A DNA stretch of 35,525 nt from positions 1 through 35,525 of the forward strand of contig CAXKVV010001214.1 of NCBI GenBank assembly GCA_964058805.1. Reading direction: 5' to 3'. The position numbers and the translations under genes are program-made. Below are positions 10,081 through 19,744 of the stretch, one piece after another (the stretch's first letter is position 1; every line of letters begins with the position of its first letter). The stretch comes from Schoenoplectus triqueter (taxonomy: Eukaryota; Streptophyta; Magnoliopsida; Poales; Cyperaceae). Below the pieces are notes generated by a model that was given only the letters and a program-made list of their open reading frames with translations, was not told where the DNA came from and did not search any database.

Positions 10081-10315
10081 TCAACAGATGATTATGGTCA
10101 TCCAAAACGTAAGAGATCATGCAAAAGCATACGTAGCGTCGCCTAGTAGCTTGGGATAGTGTGATGGATAGGATTATAATCTTAATTAAGGATCAAAACC
10201 GTAACCTATTGTAATCTTTTTATTATTTCACGTTTCTCTATTTATTTTTGTAGTACTCTTTTTCTATTTAATTTAATGAAATCACATAGTAGGTTTTTCG
10301 CCTACTATAAAAAAA
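10081..10315 (+). mobile_element. 3' untranslated region and A-tail of LINE copy U2
   Basis: After the last zf-RVT coding trace come about 230 bp with no protein-like frame, ending in AAAAAAA at 10309-10315. An 8-bp perfect inverted repeat (ATAGTAGG 10286-10293, CCTACTAT 10301-10308) with a 7-base loop sits directly before the A-tail. This placement matches the 3' stem-loop that many LINE reverse transcriptases use to recognise their RNA. U1 lacks this segment and U3 is cut off before it. Confidence 0.65.
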
Positions 10316-10610
10316 TATAATATAATAAGAAGAACATCATCATAATAATAGTAATGTTATTAGTAATAGTAGCAATAATAAGAATAAAAAATAATCATAA
10401 AAAATTTACACTATAAATTGTATTTTTAAATTCTAAAAGTGTAAAATCCTAAATTCTAAATCTTAAAATGAAAAACTGAAAATCTAATAATCTAATCCTA
10501 TAAAGTATATAACCCTAACTTTACTATTAGAATCGAACTTCTAAATTATGGTTATCATACATGATCTTCTAGGCACTTCATCATATTTATTGCTTTTTTT
10601 TACTCATTTT
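10316..10610. other. AT-rich low-complexity stretch
   Basis: Sequence dominated by TAA, AATAAT and CTAAAT-type words, with no open frame of note. It lies between the A-tail of LINE copy U2 and the start of the second monomeric spacer. It may be an expanded, decayed tail. Confidence 0.5.
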
Positions 10611-10670
10611 TGCAGGCACATTAATTTGAATTGGTTTGAACAACTTCAATCATAAATAGTTATTTGTCGG

Positions 10671-10780
10671 GTTATATATACATATATACATACTTATACA
10701 TATACATATATATATATGCATACGTATACATATATATATATGCACATACATATACATATATATATATATGTATATATATA
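10671..10780. repeat. TA/TACA microsatellite
   Basis: Alternating TATACATATA units with short interruptions. They lead directly into a GA run at 10781-10790 that begins a foldback MITE. Confidence 0.9.
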
Positions 10781-11170
10781 GAGAGAGAGAGTTTAGCACG
10801 GATGGCCCGTATGTTACGGATCGTTTTTCCGTCTTTGTACTCCAAATAGTCGATCCAACTGGTCAAAATATTTTTCATATGAAAATCTAGTTGGGATCAC
10901 ATTTTATATTTTTTAGAATTTTTTTACTATTTTTTAATATAGCTAGAAAATCACTTGATTTAATTATTATGAGCCATTCAAAAGAAGTCATTTTGTAGCT
11001 ATCTTAAAAAAATAGTGAAAATATCTTAAAAAAATATAAAATTTGGTTTTAAACTAGATTTTCATAAGAAAAATATTTTGACCGATCGGATCGTTCATTT
11101 AAACTTTGAAGATCGAGAAACGATCCGTAGCACAAGAGTCATCCGTGTTACGCGTAGCACCATAGCCAAA

Positions 11171-11190
<20 letters not shown>
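10781..11190. mobile_element. Foldback MITE 1 with GA/CT microsatellite ends
   Basis: The left arm starts with a GA run and GTTTAGCACGG and continues through GTCAAAATATTTTTCATATG near 10861-10880. The right arm is its inverted counterpart: CATAAGAAAAATATTTTGAC near 11064-11083, ending AGCCAAACTCTCT with a CT run to 11190. Pairing continues almost to the centre near 10970 (GAGCCATTC against GAATGGCTC-like sequence), so nearly the whole 410 bp can fold as one hairpin. It has no coding capacity. It shares core words with MITE 2 and MITE 3. Confidence 0.75.
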
Positions 11191-11204
<14 letters not shown>

Positions 11205-11344
11205 GTGTGTGTGTGTGCGCGCGCGCGCGTGTGTGTATATACATGCGTATACATATATATATATATACACTTATGTATATATACGTATACATATATATAT
11301 AAAAACATATGTATATATACATATACATGTATATATATATGTGT
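11191..11344. repeat. Compound TA/TG/CG microsatellite
   Basis: (AT), (GT), (GC), (GT), then TATACATA units. From 11191 to 11270 purines and pyrimidines alternate without a break (80 bp), including a GC-only core of about 12 bp near 11217-11229. Confidence 0.95.
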
Positions 11345-11710
11345 GTGCTTTATAAAGAAACACTTCGTATTTCACACTTTTATCTCATTGTAAAATTCAA
11401 ATGGACGATCCAAACCGCTAAATATGATCTTCATATCAAAATCTCCTTGGTGATCAAATTTTATATTTTTTAAAACTTTTGTACTTTCTTTTGAAGGGCT
11501 AAAAATTCATTGATCTAACATCTTCTGAACCATTCAATATCAACGATTTCCTATCCCTTTAAATAAATAACAAAAAAATCAAAAATAAAATTTGATCACC
11601 AAAGAAATTTTGATATGAAGATCATATTTAACGGTTTGGATCGTCCGTTTGAATTTTGAAACTTGAGATATAAGCATGAAGTATGAAGTGTTTTGTGCTT
11701 TATAAAGCAG
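11345..11710. mobile_element. Foldback MITE 2
   Basis: The left arm begins GTGCTTTATAAAG (11345) and includes GGACGATCCAAACCG near 11403 and TGATCTTCATATCAAAATCT near 11424-11443. The right arm is the inverted copy: TTTGATATGAAGATCATATT near 11611-11630, then CGGTTTGGATCGTCCG, ending CTTTATAAAGC near 11708. The TGATCAAATTTTATATTTTT word near the inner left arm resembles the matching position in MITE 1 and MITE 3. It is about 365 bp long, with no coding capacity, and lies only 155 bp from MITE 1. Confidence 0.8.
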
Positions 11711-12261
11711 ATTAACACGCCTCTATATATATACACTTTGTACTTCACTGTGCGTAAATATATGTTCCTTGTTCATTTCATGATTTCTTTATCTAGTTAG
11801 TTCTAATAATTTACTTACTTTCATTTTTAGGAATTTGAAATTGTCATTGAAACATCTTCCATAAATAGATGTTTCTCTTGTTATATTATTTGTGGAGGCT
11901 AGTTGCCAGAAGCCAATGGAAGTTGTGGTGTTAGCTACATCACCTCTGGTAAACAAAATATTTACTTGTTAATTTTATAATTTGTTTGTGTTATTTTTTT
12001 ATCGTATTTTAGGCACATCTGGATTCATTAGAATAAATATCAACCAGAAATAAATGTCCTTGCGGTAAATACGATGGAATGATTATGAATATTTTAAAAT
12101 AAATATTTTCTATGTTACACCTGCATTTCTAATTAAATTAGCTCATAAAGACGAGCTGAGCTTATTTGATTTCCTACTATTTTTTTTAAAAGTTGTTTTC
12201 ATTTGTATGAACCAAGTAAAAATTGTTTTCTGTATTTCTTAATGCAAGTTTAGTGTTAGTC

Positions 12262-12865
12262 TTAGGCTGCAAAAAAAGCTAGGTTTGACTTTAGCTCGAG
12301 CTAATCTTGGTAACCTCTCTCTCAATTTTTCTCATCGTCTAACTATCTCAGTGGCTTAACAGCATATCTTACTCGCTTGTGACTGAATATATTTTTTTTT
12401 TCAATTCATCCATTTAAATTAGTGTGGCGATTAGAAACATAATTTATTAATGTATCAATTTTATACTGACTTTTATACCAGTCTTGTTGTTTGTACCAAT
12501 CTTGTTATTTGTAGATGTACCAAACTTAAATGTTAAACTGAGACAATGCACATGCTCCCGAACGAATCCAAATCCTTTGCAGTACTTCACTGTTTGAAGT
12601 GCTCCATGAATCTAAACATTGCCCGTGATATTGTTCACACTACCCGTAGTACTGTTCCCTTTAATATTTGCCCATTTAAGAAAATGGGGTACCTCAGAGG
12701 ATACTTGTCCCTCCTGAACTAGATCAAATAGTGAGCCGAGGTTGAGCTAGGTTTTTTAGCTCGAAGTGTTTATGAGTTCGACTTGACTTAACTTGTATTT
12801 TCATGAGCTGAGTTTGAATTGTGCCTAGCTCTCTTGAACTCAACTCATTTGCTGCTCAGGTCTAA
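12262..12865. mobile_element. hAT-like non-autonomous insertion in spacer 2
   Basis: Relative to spacer 1 near 3605-3635, this block is extra. It starts TTAGGCTGC and ends GCTCAGGTCTAA, with short imperfect inverted termini. It carries scattered GCTCGAGCTAA/GAGCTGAG-type words near both ends, as many plant hAT-like MITEs do. The middle (12310-12700) is unrelated sequence, including GTACTGTTC-type words near 12650. No coding frame is visible. A clear 8-bp target-site duplication was not found. Confidence 0.5.
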
Positions 12866-12889
12866 TTAAAGCTAACACACATTAGATTG

Positions 12890-15668
12890 TATGGAACGCA
12901 CTACAAAATCAACGGTTCGTACAGGAGCAAGATGTTGCTCAATAGCGATCCGTTCTTTGGACTAGTTAGTGTTGTGGTTCAGCGTTTGTCTTTTAGAACT
13001 AGGTGACTTATCTGTGCTATCTTTGGGTTTTGTTTGCAAGATGTTACTCAATATCAGTAATTTGTCAGCTTTTAGTTGGAATGTCAAAGGTTTCGAGACC
13101 CTAACAAGTGTGCTCTTGTAAATGATACTTTAAGATCCTCTCGAATTTCTATCTTATGCTCACGGGAAACAAAATTAAGCGACATTTCCTTTGCTAAAAT
13201 GAGCTTTTTTGTCCCACCAACACTTTACTTCTCTACCTACGTGGAGGGTCATTAACGCATAGGACTTCACACTAACTATGAACCATTGTTATATCCTAAC
13301 ATTCTCTAACATGACGATGCTCACTAATAATCTAGGAATGCAATTCATGATCACTAATGTATATAGCTTGGTTGACAATAATCAAAAATAAATTTTCCTT
13401 AACGAGCTTCATATGAACTATTACCTGCATAACATATCGTGACTAATATTCAAGGACTTGAATACCTTACGAGAACCCAAACACCCATTCAATTTGGCAT
13501 TTAGCACCTTAATATCAGACCTTGAGCTACAAGAAATCTCGTTGCTTGGTCACCAATTCGCATGGTTGAACAAAAGGCCAACTCCGTTATTCTCAAAACT
13601 AGATAGGGTCATCTTATCCAGACACTGGGAACCACTCACATCGCACATACATTACCTAATCGACCCACCAACGCCAACCTCAGATCATGCGAATAGTGCA
13701 CTCACCTCCAATGATGATCATCCCTACTCATCTCAGGACTTTCTGTGACCCTTAATAGACATGGTCTCGGTCGCTGAACTCCGAACATTGGTATTCTCGA
13801 TGCTGAAGGATAAAGCGACAGGATCGAATGGCCTCTAGATAGAATTCTTTTCGAACTTACTGAGATATAATTTACGCAAATCTCTTGTTGTCTTAGCATT
13901 CTACTAGAATAAACTAAATCTCTGACGTATCAACCAAGCCTAAATCTCACTTACACCTAAATCAACGTCTGTAACTTTGATCTCTGACTTCAGGCCAATT
14001 AGTGTCCTCTCAACCATTCTAAAAATTATTCTCAAAACCCTATCAACGAGACTATAACTCTTCATCCTGCAACTCGTGGATTAACAACAAACCGCCTTCA
14101 CTATGGGTAGACACATCATGCAAACCTTCATCTCGACCCGCGAAACACTTCATTATATAGCTCGAAATAGGGTCCCCTCAGTCTTCCTTAAGATGGATTT
14201 CTGGAAAGCATTTACATTATCTCGGGGATACCTTCTGGAAGTCCTTCGAGTCAAGGGATTCCCTCTTTAAGGATAGCTTAGGTCTACAACATGCTCATTT
14301 CCTCAACCTCCTTTCTTAAGATTAATGGTCTCAAGGGCACCTTTTTCTATTGTTCATCTTTGCAACTTATGTTTTATATATGATGTTCTCACACCCACAG
14401 CAATAGATGTTATCTTTACCTTCTTGCGACACAATAGTTTTCCAATTTGCAAACGACGCTGCTATTATCACCCTAACACATCCTAGCAAGGTTCAAGGTT
14501 TCAAGGTTAACCTCTCCAAATCTGAGATTCTCCCAATCTCTATACCTGACAACTCGTTAAGGACAGTGGTTGTTATCCTGCAATGCAATCAGCATACTCG
14601 GCCCATTCAATACCTTGGCCTACCTTTGTCCATTCAAAAACCACCTAGAACTGCCTTCACCCCCCATCACTGTTTTCTAATGACGGTACAACAACTAGGC
14701 CAACAGGTGCCTTTCCATAGCTTGACCTATGATGCTTACTAACTCGGTCCTAAATGTCCTCCTTTTTCACTACATGTAGGCCTTTATCCTTCTTAGGCAT
14801 TGACAACCATCCGAAACGCTACTAAGAGAGACATGTGGGGAGGGTAACGCTACTAAGAGAGATGTGGAGACGGACCGACGACTTAATTCTTGGGTGGCCA
14901 CTATTTGTTGATATGGTAGATCATCACCCTTCCAAAGGACTATGGTGAGTTAGGTATCATCGATCTTTGCTTGTAGAACATGGCGTTTATCCTCATATGT
15001 GACAATTATCCGAAATGCTACCACGAGAGACGTGGAGAGGGACCGACGACTCAATTCTTGGGTGGTCGCTATTTGCTGACATGGTAGATCATCACTCTCC
15101 TAAAGGACTATGGTGAGCTAGGTATCATCGATCTCTGCTTGCAGAACATGGCGTTTATCCTCAAATGACTCTGGGTAGCAATAGGCAATGATGAATCACT
15201 TCGGCTGACCACCCTGAGAAAACTAGTGATCTTGCTTCAACGGGGAAACCCGCCGCAACCAACTACAGCTACCTTCCACTTCCTTAGAGACCTCACTTCT
15301 TCCCATCTTCAACACGTCCATCGAACTAGACAAATTTGGGTCCTTGCTATTGTAATGGACGCGAACTATTCACAGTTCATCCATCTACCACCTATGCATC
15401 AAGCTAGAAGTACTGAGGTCCGGTTTCCAGAGGCTGTGGCAACTACGGGTTCCTCCTCGAGTTGAATTCTTCTTATGGGCTACTCCATGACAAATTCAAC
15501 ACGACGGGGAACCTACAAAAGAAGGGTTTTCCAACCATATAGGTTTGTCTCCTCTATACACAAGCCATGCTTCAAACTCAAGACCACCTATTCTCCACCT
15601 GTCCCTACACAATGAGGATGCACCACAATGCTAGTGTGCCCGCCTTTGGGGAACATTACAACAACATT
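12890..15668 (+). mobile_element. L1-like LINE copy U3: endonuclease, reverse transcriptase and zf-RVT remnant
   Basis: This is the most complete plus-strand copy. The endonuclease starts near 13060 (LSAFSWNVKGF). A 96-codon open part at 13458-13748 contains HQFAWLNKRPTPLFSKLDRV and ends in TSDHA, where sequence is missing before the linker. The reverse transcriptase runs from about 13780 (MLKDKATGSNG) with KMDFWKAF near 14190. The catalytic box reads QFANDAAI near 14450 instead of FADD, followed by FKVNLSKSEILPISIPDNS and PIQYLGLPLSIQKPP. The zf-RVT region at 15540-15650 shows QTQDHLFSTCPY. Frameshifts, stops and an internal 199-bp tandem duplication (14801-15172) disable it. It ends abruptly at about 15668 with no 3' untranslated region or A-tail. 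Confidence 0.85.
14801..15172 (+). repeat. 199-bp tandem duplication inside LINE copy U3
   Basis: TGACAACCATCCGAAACGCT at 14801 recurs as TGACAATTATCCGAAATGCT at 15000, and the match continues to CGTTTATCCTCA(A/T)ATG (about 14998 and 15172). Copy 1 also has a smaller internal repeat, with AACGCTACTAAGAGAGA at about 14815 and 14846. U1 and U2 have only one copy of this segment. Confidence 0.85.
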
Positions 15669-16364
15669 TTGCTCGTTAAGTTATCTTCTCACCAAACACA
15701 TAATTTTTATAAATTACTTCATTTGTCAGATTACTTTGAACCTTTAATAGGGAACATCATTGTTAAGCTTTATTGCAAATTGAGAATGTTCTAAGTTTGA
15801 TCGATGCAGATATATGAGATGGGTCTTTGGTAGGAATGATCGCGTGGAGCTTGTTGTGCTAACTTATCATGTAAAACTGTAAAAGCCACTAAGATAGGAA
15901 GACACTCTGTTTGTCACGTCACCACAAACAAGTATGTGGTTAGTATTTTGTCCTAGTATGTAGTCAATTCTTGTGTTTCTATTTAGTTGGGTATTCAATT
16001 AGCATAGGCAAGCCTGATTGGTTTTTCCTTAGAATCTCATACTTGATAAGGTGCAGTGAGAGTGCTTTTTTTTATCATTTTATTCTAATATTCATGTTGA
16101 TTATATTCTGGTTAATATGGGGATGGGACCTTGTTTGTTGGATTGATAACCTGGATTTTTTATACTTCAACTCTGTTGCACTGGTGAATACTAGTATGAA
16201 GATCCACACTAGTATTGGAAACTCATTTTAATAAGTAATAGATTTACTTTTGTTATTTTCTTAAAAGAATACTTTCATTTCTAAATGGTGCGGACATCAA
16301 CTCTCTAGTGTTAATCTAGCTCAATTTAGCACTCGACAAGAATTGATTTTACCTAATTTAGCTT
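15669..16364. other. AT-rich stretch, no gene recognised
   Basis: Two open stretches (15567-15794 and 15971-16231) are hydrophobic and AT-driven, resemble no family I know, and lack convincing starts. The first begins within the end of LINE copy U3. Confidence 0.5.
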
Positions 16365-16677
16365 AAATTTGGCCGAGATTTTTTAATAAGTATGAAATAA
16401 ATTATAATTTTAATAATAGGTGTGGCAGTATGCTAGTCTCGTTAGCGAAGACTGACGTGTTTAAGAGGTGCATTGATACTGCTCGATTTGTGAGTACTAC
16501 CCGGGTGGAAAAGCATCAGCCCCACTGACATGTTTGGAGATGCCAGTGTGAGATTGGTGTATTTTGAATGCGCACCCCACCTACGCGTTGTTGTACCTAT
16601 TATCAAATTTTTAATTAACTAATATTTATTACTAAAATTATAAATTATTTTATACTTATAAGAAACATGGCAAATTT
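16365..16677. mobile_element. Foldback MITE with GC-richer core
   Basis: The left arm 16365-16418 (AAATTTGG, then AATAAGTATGAAATAAATTA) pairs with the right arm 16627-16677 (TAAATTATTTTATACTTAT, then CAAATTT). The 200-bp centre is clearly richer in G and C than its surroundings (GTACTACCCGGGTGG near 16494). No coding capacity was seen. Confidence 0.6.
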
Positions 16678-17430
16678 GGGGTTTATTGCCCCAAACTGAC
16701 ATTGCATTGTGTACTTGCATTTAGCTTCAAAATTAGCATGGCTTCACATCACCTGACCATAATTGCCGGAAGATTTAATTACTAATATGTATCATCATAA
16801 TGTTCTATGTTGTCTTTGTACTCCAATATGGTTTTCTTTTCTACATTAATTTTGTAATTACAGCCTAGTCTCTATTCAAGCTTTAATGTAGCTTTGAGTA
16901 TTGCAGTTATGCTTCAATTAAAGTTTGAGCGTTAATTCAGTTATTTCAGACAAGACTGGTCACTCATTCTTTAATTATTTTTTTTAGAAGATTTTTAATT
17001 TAATTGCTAGACTGGGAAGTGACACAGGCTTGTTAGTTGTTATACATTGCCTACTTTCTTACGGTGCTGGTCTTATTATTCCACTCATCTCACATTTTTT
17101 TTGCGGTCATTTAATTTATTTATTGACAATGTACTCTTCAATCTTGGTCTGGAATGGATATTTCTCCCTTTTTTTTTTGTAAGATTTTATAAAGTGGTAA
17201 AAACCAGCTGGCCTTCCTTTTGCAAATAATGGTTACATAGAGCACACCAAAAAAACTTCAAGATTTGTAGTTCTTCTGGTCTTAATTTTGTCTTCATTAT
17301 TACATAGAGCTATGATTAATTAATTTTTAATTAGATTATTTTAGACAAGAAATATGGTATTTTTTTTTTCTATTCAACTCAATTGGCCATAGTCATCATA
17401 AGTTGGTTGTTTTTTTTTTGGCAGATCAAT
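16678..17430. other. AT-rich stretch, no gene recognised
   Basis: T-rich, intron-like sequence with long T runs (for example 17168-17180 and 17409-17420). No coding or RNA gene was seen. Confidence 0.5.
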
Positions 17431-17556
17431 CAAAAGGAGGAGCTGATGTACATTGACAAGCAGAGAAGTGATGGCAAATTACGGAAATGCCAAGGCTTGT
17501 CAATTCGGCCATATTTTCTCAGCTTAATATGGGACTAATGTCTTCATTCCAATAGC
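17431..17556 (+). other. Possible isolated exon
   Basis: A T-run followed by GGCAG looks like a splice acceptor just before 17425, and AGCAG followed by GTAAGATGAG looks like a donor near 17557. The segment between is less AT-rich than its flanks. It holds ATGGCAAATTACGGAAATGC near 17469, but that frame meets a stop after about 18 codons. Another frame reads LMYIDKQRSDGKLRKCQG. I do not recognise a protein, and it may be a non-coding or decayed exon. Confidence 0.3.
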
Positions 17557-18050
17557 AGGTAAGATGAGCATTTTTTTCTACTTGTTACATTAATCATAGT
17601 GGAACTTGCACACAGCTAGCTAGCGAAGCTTTTTATGCAAAAAGAAATCAATTAGTCAATAACACAAATAATCCTGCATACAAGGATTGCAAAGTAAAAT
17701 TATTTGTTTTGGGCTTCATATCGAAATCTCGAGAGAGACATGAAAAATATAATTGCTTGCATCAATGTTTTGAATTTTGTTTTCCTATCATTTTAGAATT
17801 TCGATATGAACAAAAACAATTAGGTCTACAACTCTCTGCATGGTGCATGGTGCAAGGTTGACTGCACGATTGTGCCCATTCCGCCTGCACAAAAGACGGG
17901 CAACATTTTCCTTTAGTCAGTTGGCCATATATTCATTCAAGTTAGAGTAATCCAACGTCTTTGAAGGCGCCTATTTCCATATACTACTATTTCTCGAGTA
18001 GCATATGTGCTCGCAAATCATTCGCTCGTATAGCGTCTTTTGGGGTACTA
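17557..18050. other. Intergenic stretch, no gene recognised
   Basis: No convincing frame, repeat or RNA gene was seen. The region contains TGGTGCATGGTGCAAGG near 17840 and ordinary AT-rich sequence. Confidence 0.4.
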
Positions 18051-18440
18051 CAATTAGTGTTCTAAAAACCCGGCCGGCTAAAATCCAACCTGTTAAATCT
18101 GGGGTCATGACCCGATCTGTCCCGATCCAAGGACAAAACCCGACAAATCTAGGGACTGGCCAACCTATGGGCCAACCACGAGTCGCAGTTGTGTTTTTCC
18201 AAAAATATTTGAGGTAAATCTGACTCATTGAATACCCGACCCGACCCCAGAAACCCATTAAAAAAACCTAGAAAACCCAATGCAAAACATGTGCAAAATC
18301 CAGGAAAAAAAATAGTGCAACCAAGGAATAAAACAAGGCTAACCCATCCCAAAACCTGGCTAACCTGTGCCAAAAAAAACTGGGAATAACCAGCCAAAAC
18401 GGCAAATCCGGATGGCTTCCCAAAACTAGCTGAAATTAAA
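18051..18440. repeat. Decayed repeat rich in AACCCGACC-type words
   Basis: The plus strand repeats variants of AAACCCGGCC, GACCCGATC, AACCCGAC, CCCGACCCGACCCC and AACCCA. Open stretches on both strands (18005-18217, 18397-18149, 18258-17971) arise from this composition and do not resemble proteins. Similar C-biased words occur in plant non-autonomous elements, but I found no inverted termini. Confidence 0.4.
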
Positions 18441-18461
18441 AAAAATTCGGAAGTCGGATAT

Positions 18462-18515
18462 GCAGTGAGGCATGCTCTAAAAAGCAGTGAGGCATGCTCT
18501 AAAAAGCAGTGAGAT
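18462..18515. repeat. 22-bp tandem repeat, about 2.4 copies
   Basis: GCAGTGAGGCATGCTCT starts at 18462 and 18484, and a partial unit starts at 18506. Period 22 bp. Confidence 0.9.
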
Positions 18516-18932
18516 ATAACTGTAATTTCCTTAATAAAGCATTATAATTTTATATTTCTTATTAAGACAGAAAACGGTGCCCATCTGCTTGAAAGAATTA
18601 AGTGTGGGTTAGACTTTAGTTTATGGTTACAGTAGCAGAATGTTCAGCAAAATACATTAGCTCAATTATAGAAGGTATTAATGAAATTTATTTATTTCAT
18701 TATCTTATTGTATAAATAAAATTAATTTTCACCAACTTCATTTAACACTTAACAGTATAAGTAAAAAAAAATCAAATTATTTATACAATATACGTTCTAC
18801 GAGTAAACAATATTGTATAGTAAGTGTATAGTGTTGTACATGTCTCTCATCTAAGCATGCATAGTGGGTTTAATTTATCATACAGTCATGGTATTGCAAA
18901 ATTCATTGTATGCCACGCTCTTCATGTGTTTA

Positions 18933-19192
18933 TGCATAATTGCTTAAAATACATGTTTTAATAAATAAGAATGAATTATTATTATTTGAATCTTTTGAAT
19001 GGAATTGTACTATTCATAATATTGTTATAGAGAAGCTGCGTCGTTAAATAACCGGTTACTGAGTTTTGTAAGCTGACTATGTTTTGTTTCTTTGTTATTT
19101 TTCTTATTTGTTGGCGACGTAGGTTGCGGGCTGTCGGATGGATGAGGAAGATGTGACTGGATCTCCGTAGCGCATCGGCCCGAGGTGTTACA
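18933..19192 (+). repeat. Left terminal repeat of a probable miniature LTR element
   Basis: About 260 bp from TGCATAATTGCTTAAAATAC to GGTGTTACA, matching 19488-19744 along its whole length. The shared segment AACCGGTTACTGAG lies mid-repeat. TG start and CA end are as expected for LTRs, and the GTTACA end is typical of plant Ty3/gypsy LTRs. Confidence 0.55.
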
Positions 19193-19487
19193 GATTATGA
19201 GCATACGTTCCTCGGACTGTGACTGGATCTTCATCCGTTTTCGTTCCCAATAATGATTGATACTGGTAGTCGATATCAGTATCATATTTGAAATTCTATC
19301 TGAACATTTGAGTTATCCCGTTTGGACTTTCTTAAATATGAATTATACCTCAAATCAAATTTAGTAGTAAACACACTGAAGTAATTATTGACAATAACGA
19401 AATAATCAATAAGAAGTAAAGTTAATATAAGATTTAAAGTGAATTGAATATTTGAATTTTTTTAATTCTTATTTGACAGCTCTATTA

Positions 19488-19744
19488 TGCATAATTGCTT
19501 AAAATACATACTTTAATAAATAAGAATAATTATTATTATTTGAATGCTTTGAATGGAATTATATTATTCATAATACTGTTATAGAGAAGTTGCTTCGTTA
19601 AATAACCGGTTACTGAGCTTTGTAAGCCGACTCCGTTATGTTTCTGTTTCTTTATTATTTTCTTATTTGTTGGCGACACATGTTGCGGCCGTTGGATGGA
19701 TGCGGAAGATGTCGTCTCTGTAGCGTCTCGGTTGGGGCGTTACA
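19488..19744 (+). repeat. Right terminal repeat of a probable miniature LTR element
   Basis: 257 bp from TGCATAATTGC to GGGGCGTTACA, diverged from 18933-19192 by scattered substitutions and small indels. Confidence 0.55.

Larger units (their letters stand above)
10611..12890 (+). repeat. Spacer 2: homologue of spacer 1, expanded by later insertions
   Basis: The first monomer begins TTTTGCAGGCACATTAATTT near 10608, with CATAAATAGTTATTTGTC near 10649. It is broken by microsatellites and MITEs between about 10670 and 11745 and then resumes. The second monomer has CATAAATAGATGTTTCTC near 11860 and the third TTTTAGGCACATCTGGATTC near 12007. From 11750 to 12258 the alignment with spacer 1 (3100-3600) is continuous apart from a short insertion near 12130-12190. 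It then holds a further insertion at 12262-12865 before rejoining spacer 1 sequence and leading into the LINE endonuclease of U3. Confidence 0.6.
18933..19744 (+). mobile_element. Probable TRIM-like or collapsed LTR retrotransposon
   Basis: Two direct repeats of about 260 bp (18933-19192 and 19488-19744) flank 295 bp with no coding capacity. Directly after the left repeat, GATTATGAGCATACG resembles a degraded primer-binding site of the TGGTATCAGAGC type (initiator Met-tRNA) followed by the usual ATACG. No clear polypurine tract was seen before the right repeat, and the flanks (GTTTA and CTATA) do not give a clean 5-bp target duplication. A simple local duplication is the alternative. Confidence 0.45.

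Noticed and set aside
10664..11393. Several Tyr/Ile-rich open stretches on both strands
   Set aside because: They translate TA, TACA and TG microsatellites and MITE arms.
15971..16231. Hydrophobic 86-codon open stretch as a membrane protein
   Set aside because: Hydrophobicity comes from T-rich sequence; there is no family resemblance and no supporting neighbours.
17971..18397. Overlapping Gly/Trp/Phe-rich open stretches on both strands
   Set aside because: They arise from repeated AACCCGACC-type words in a decayed repeat.
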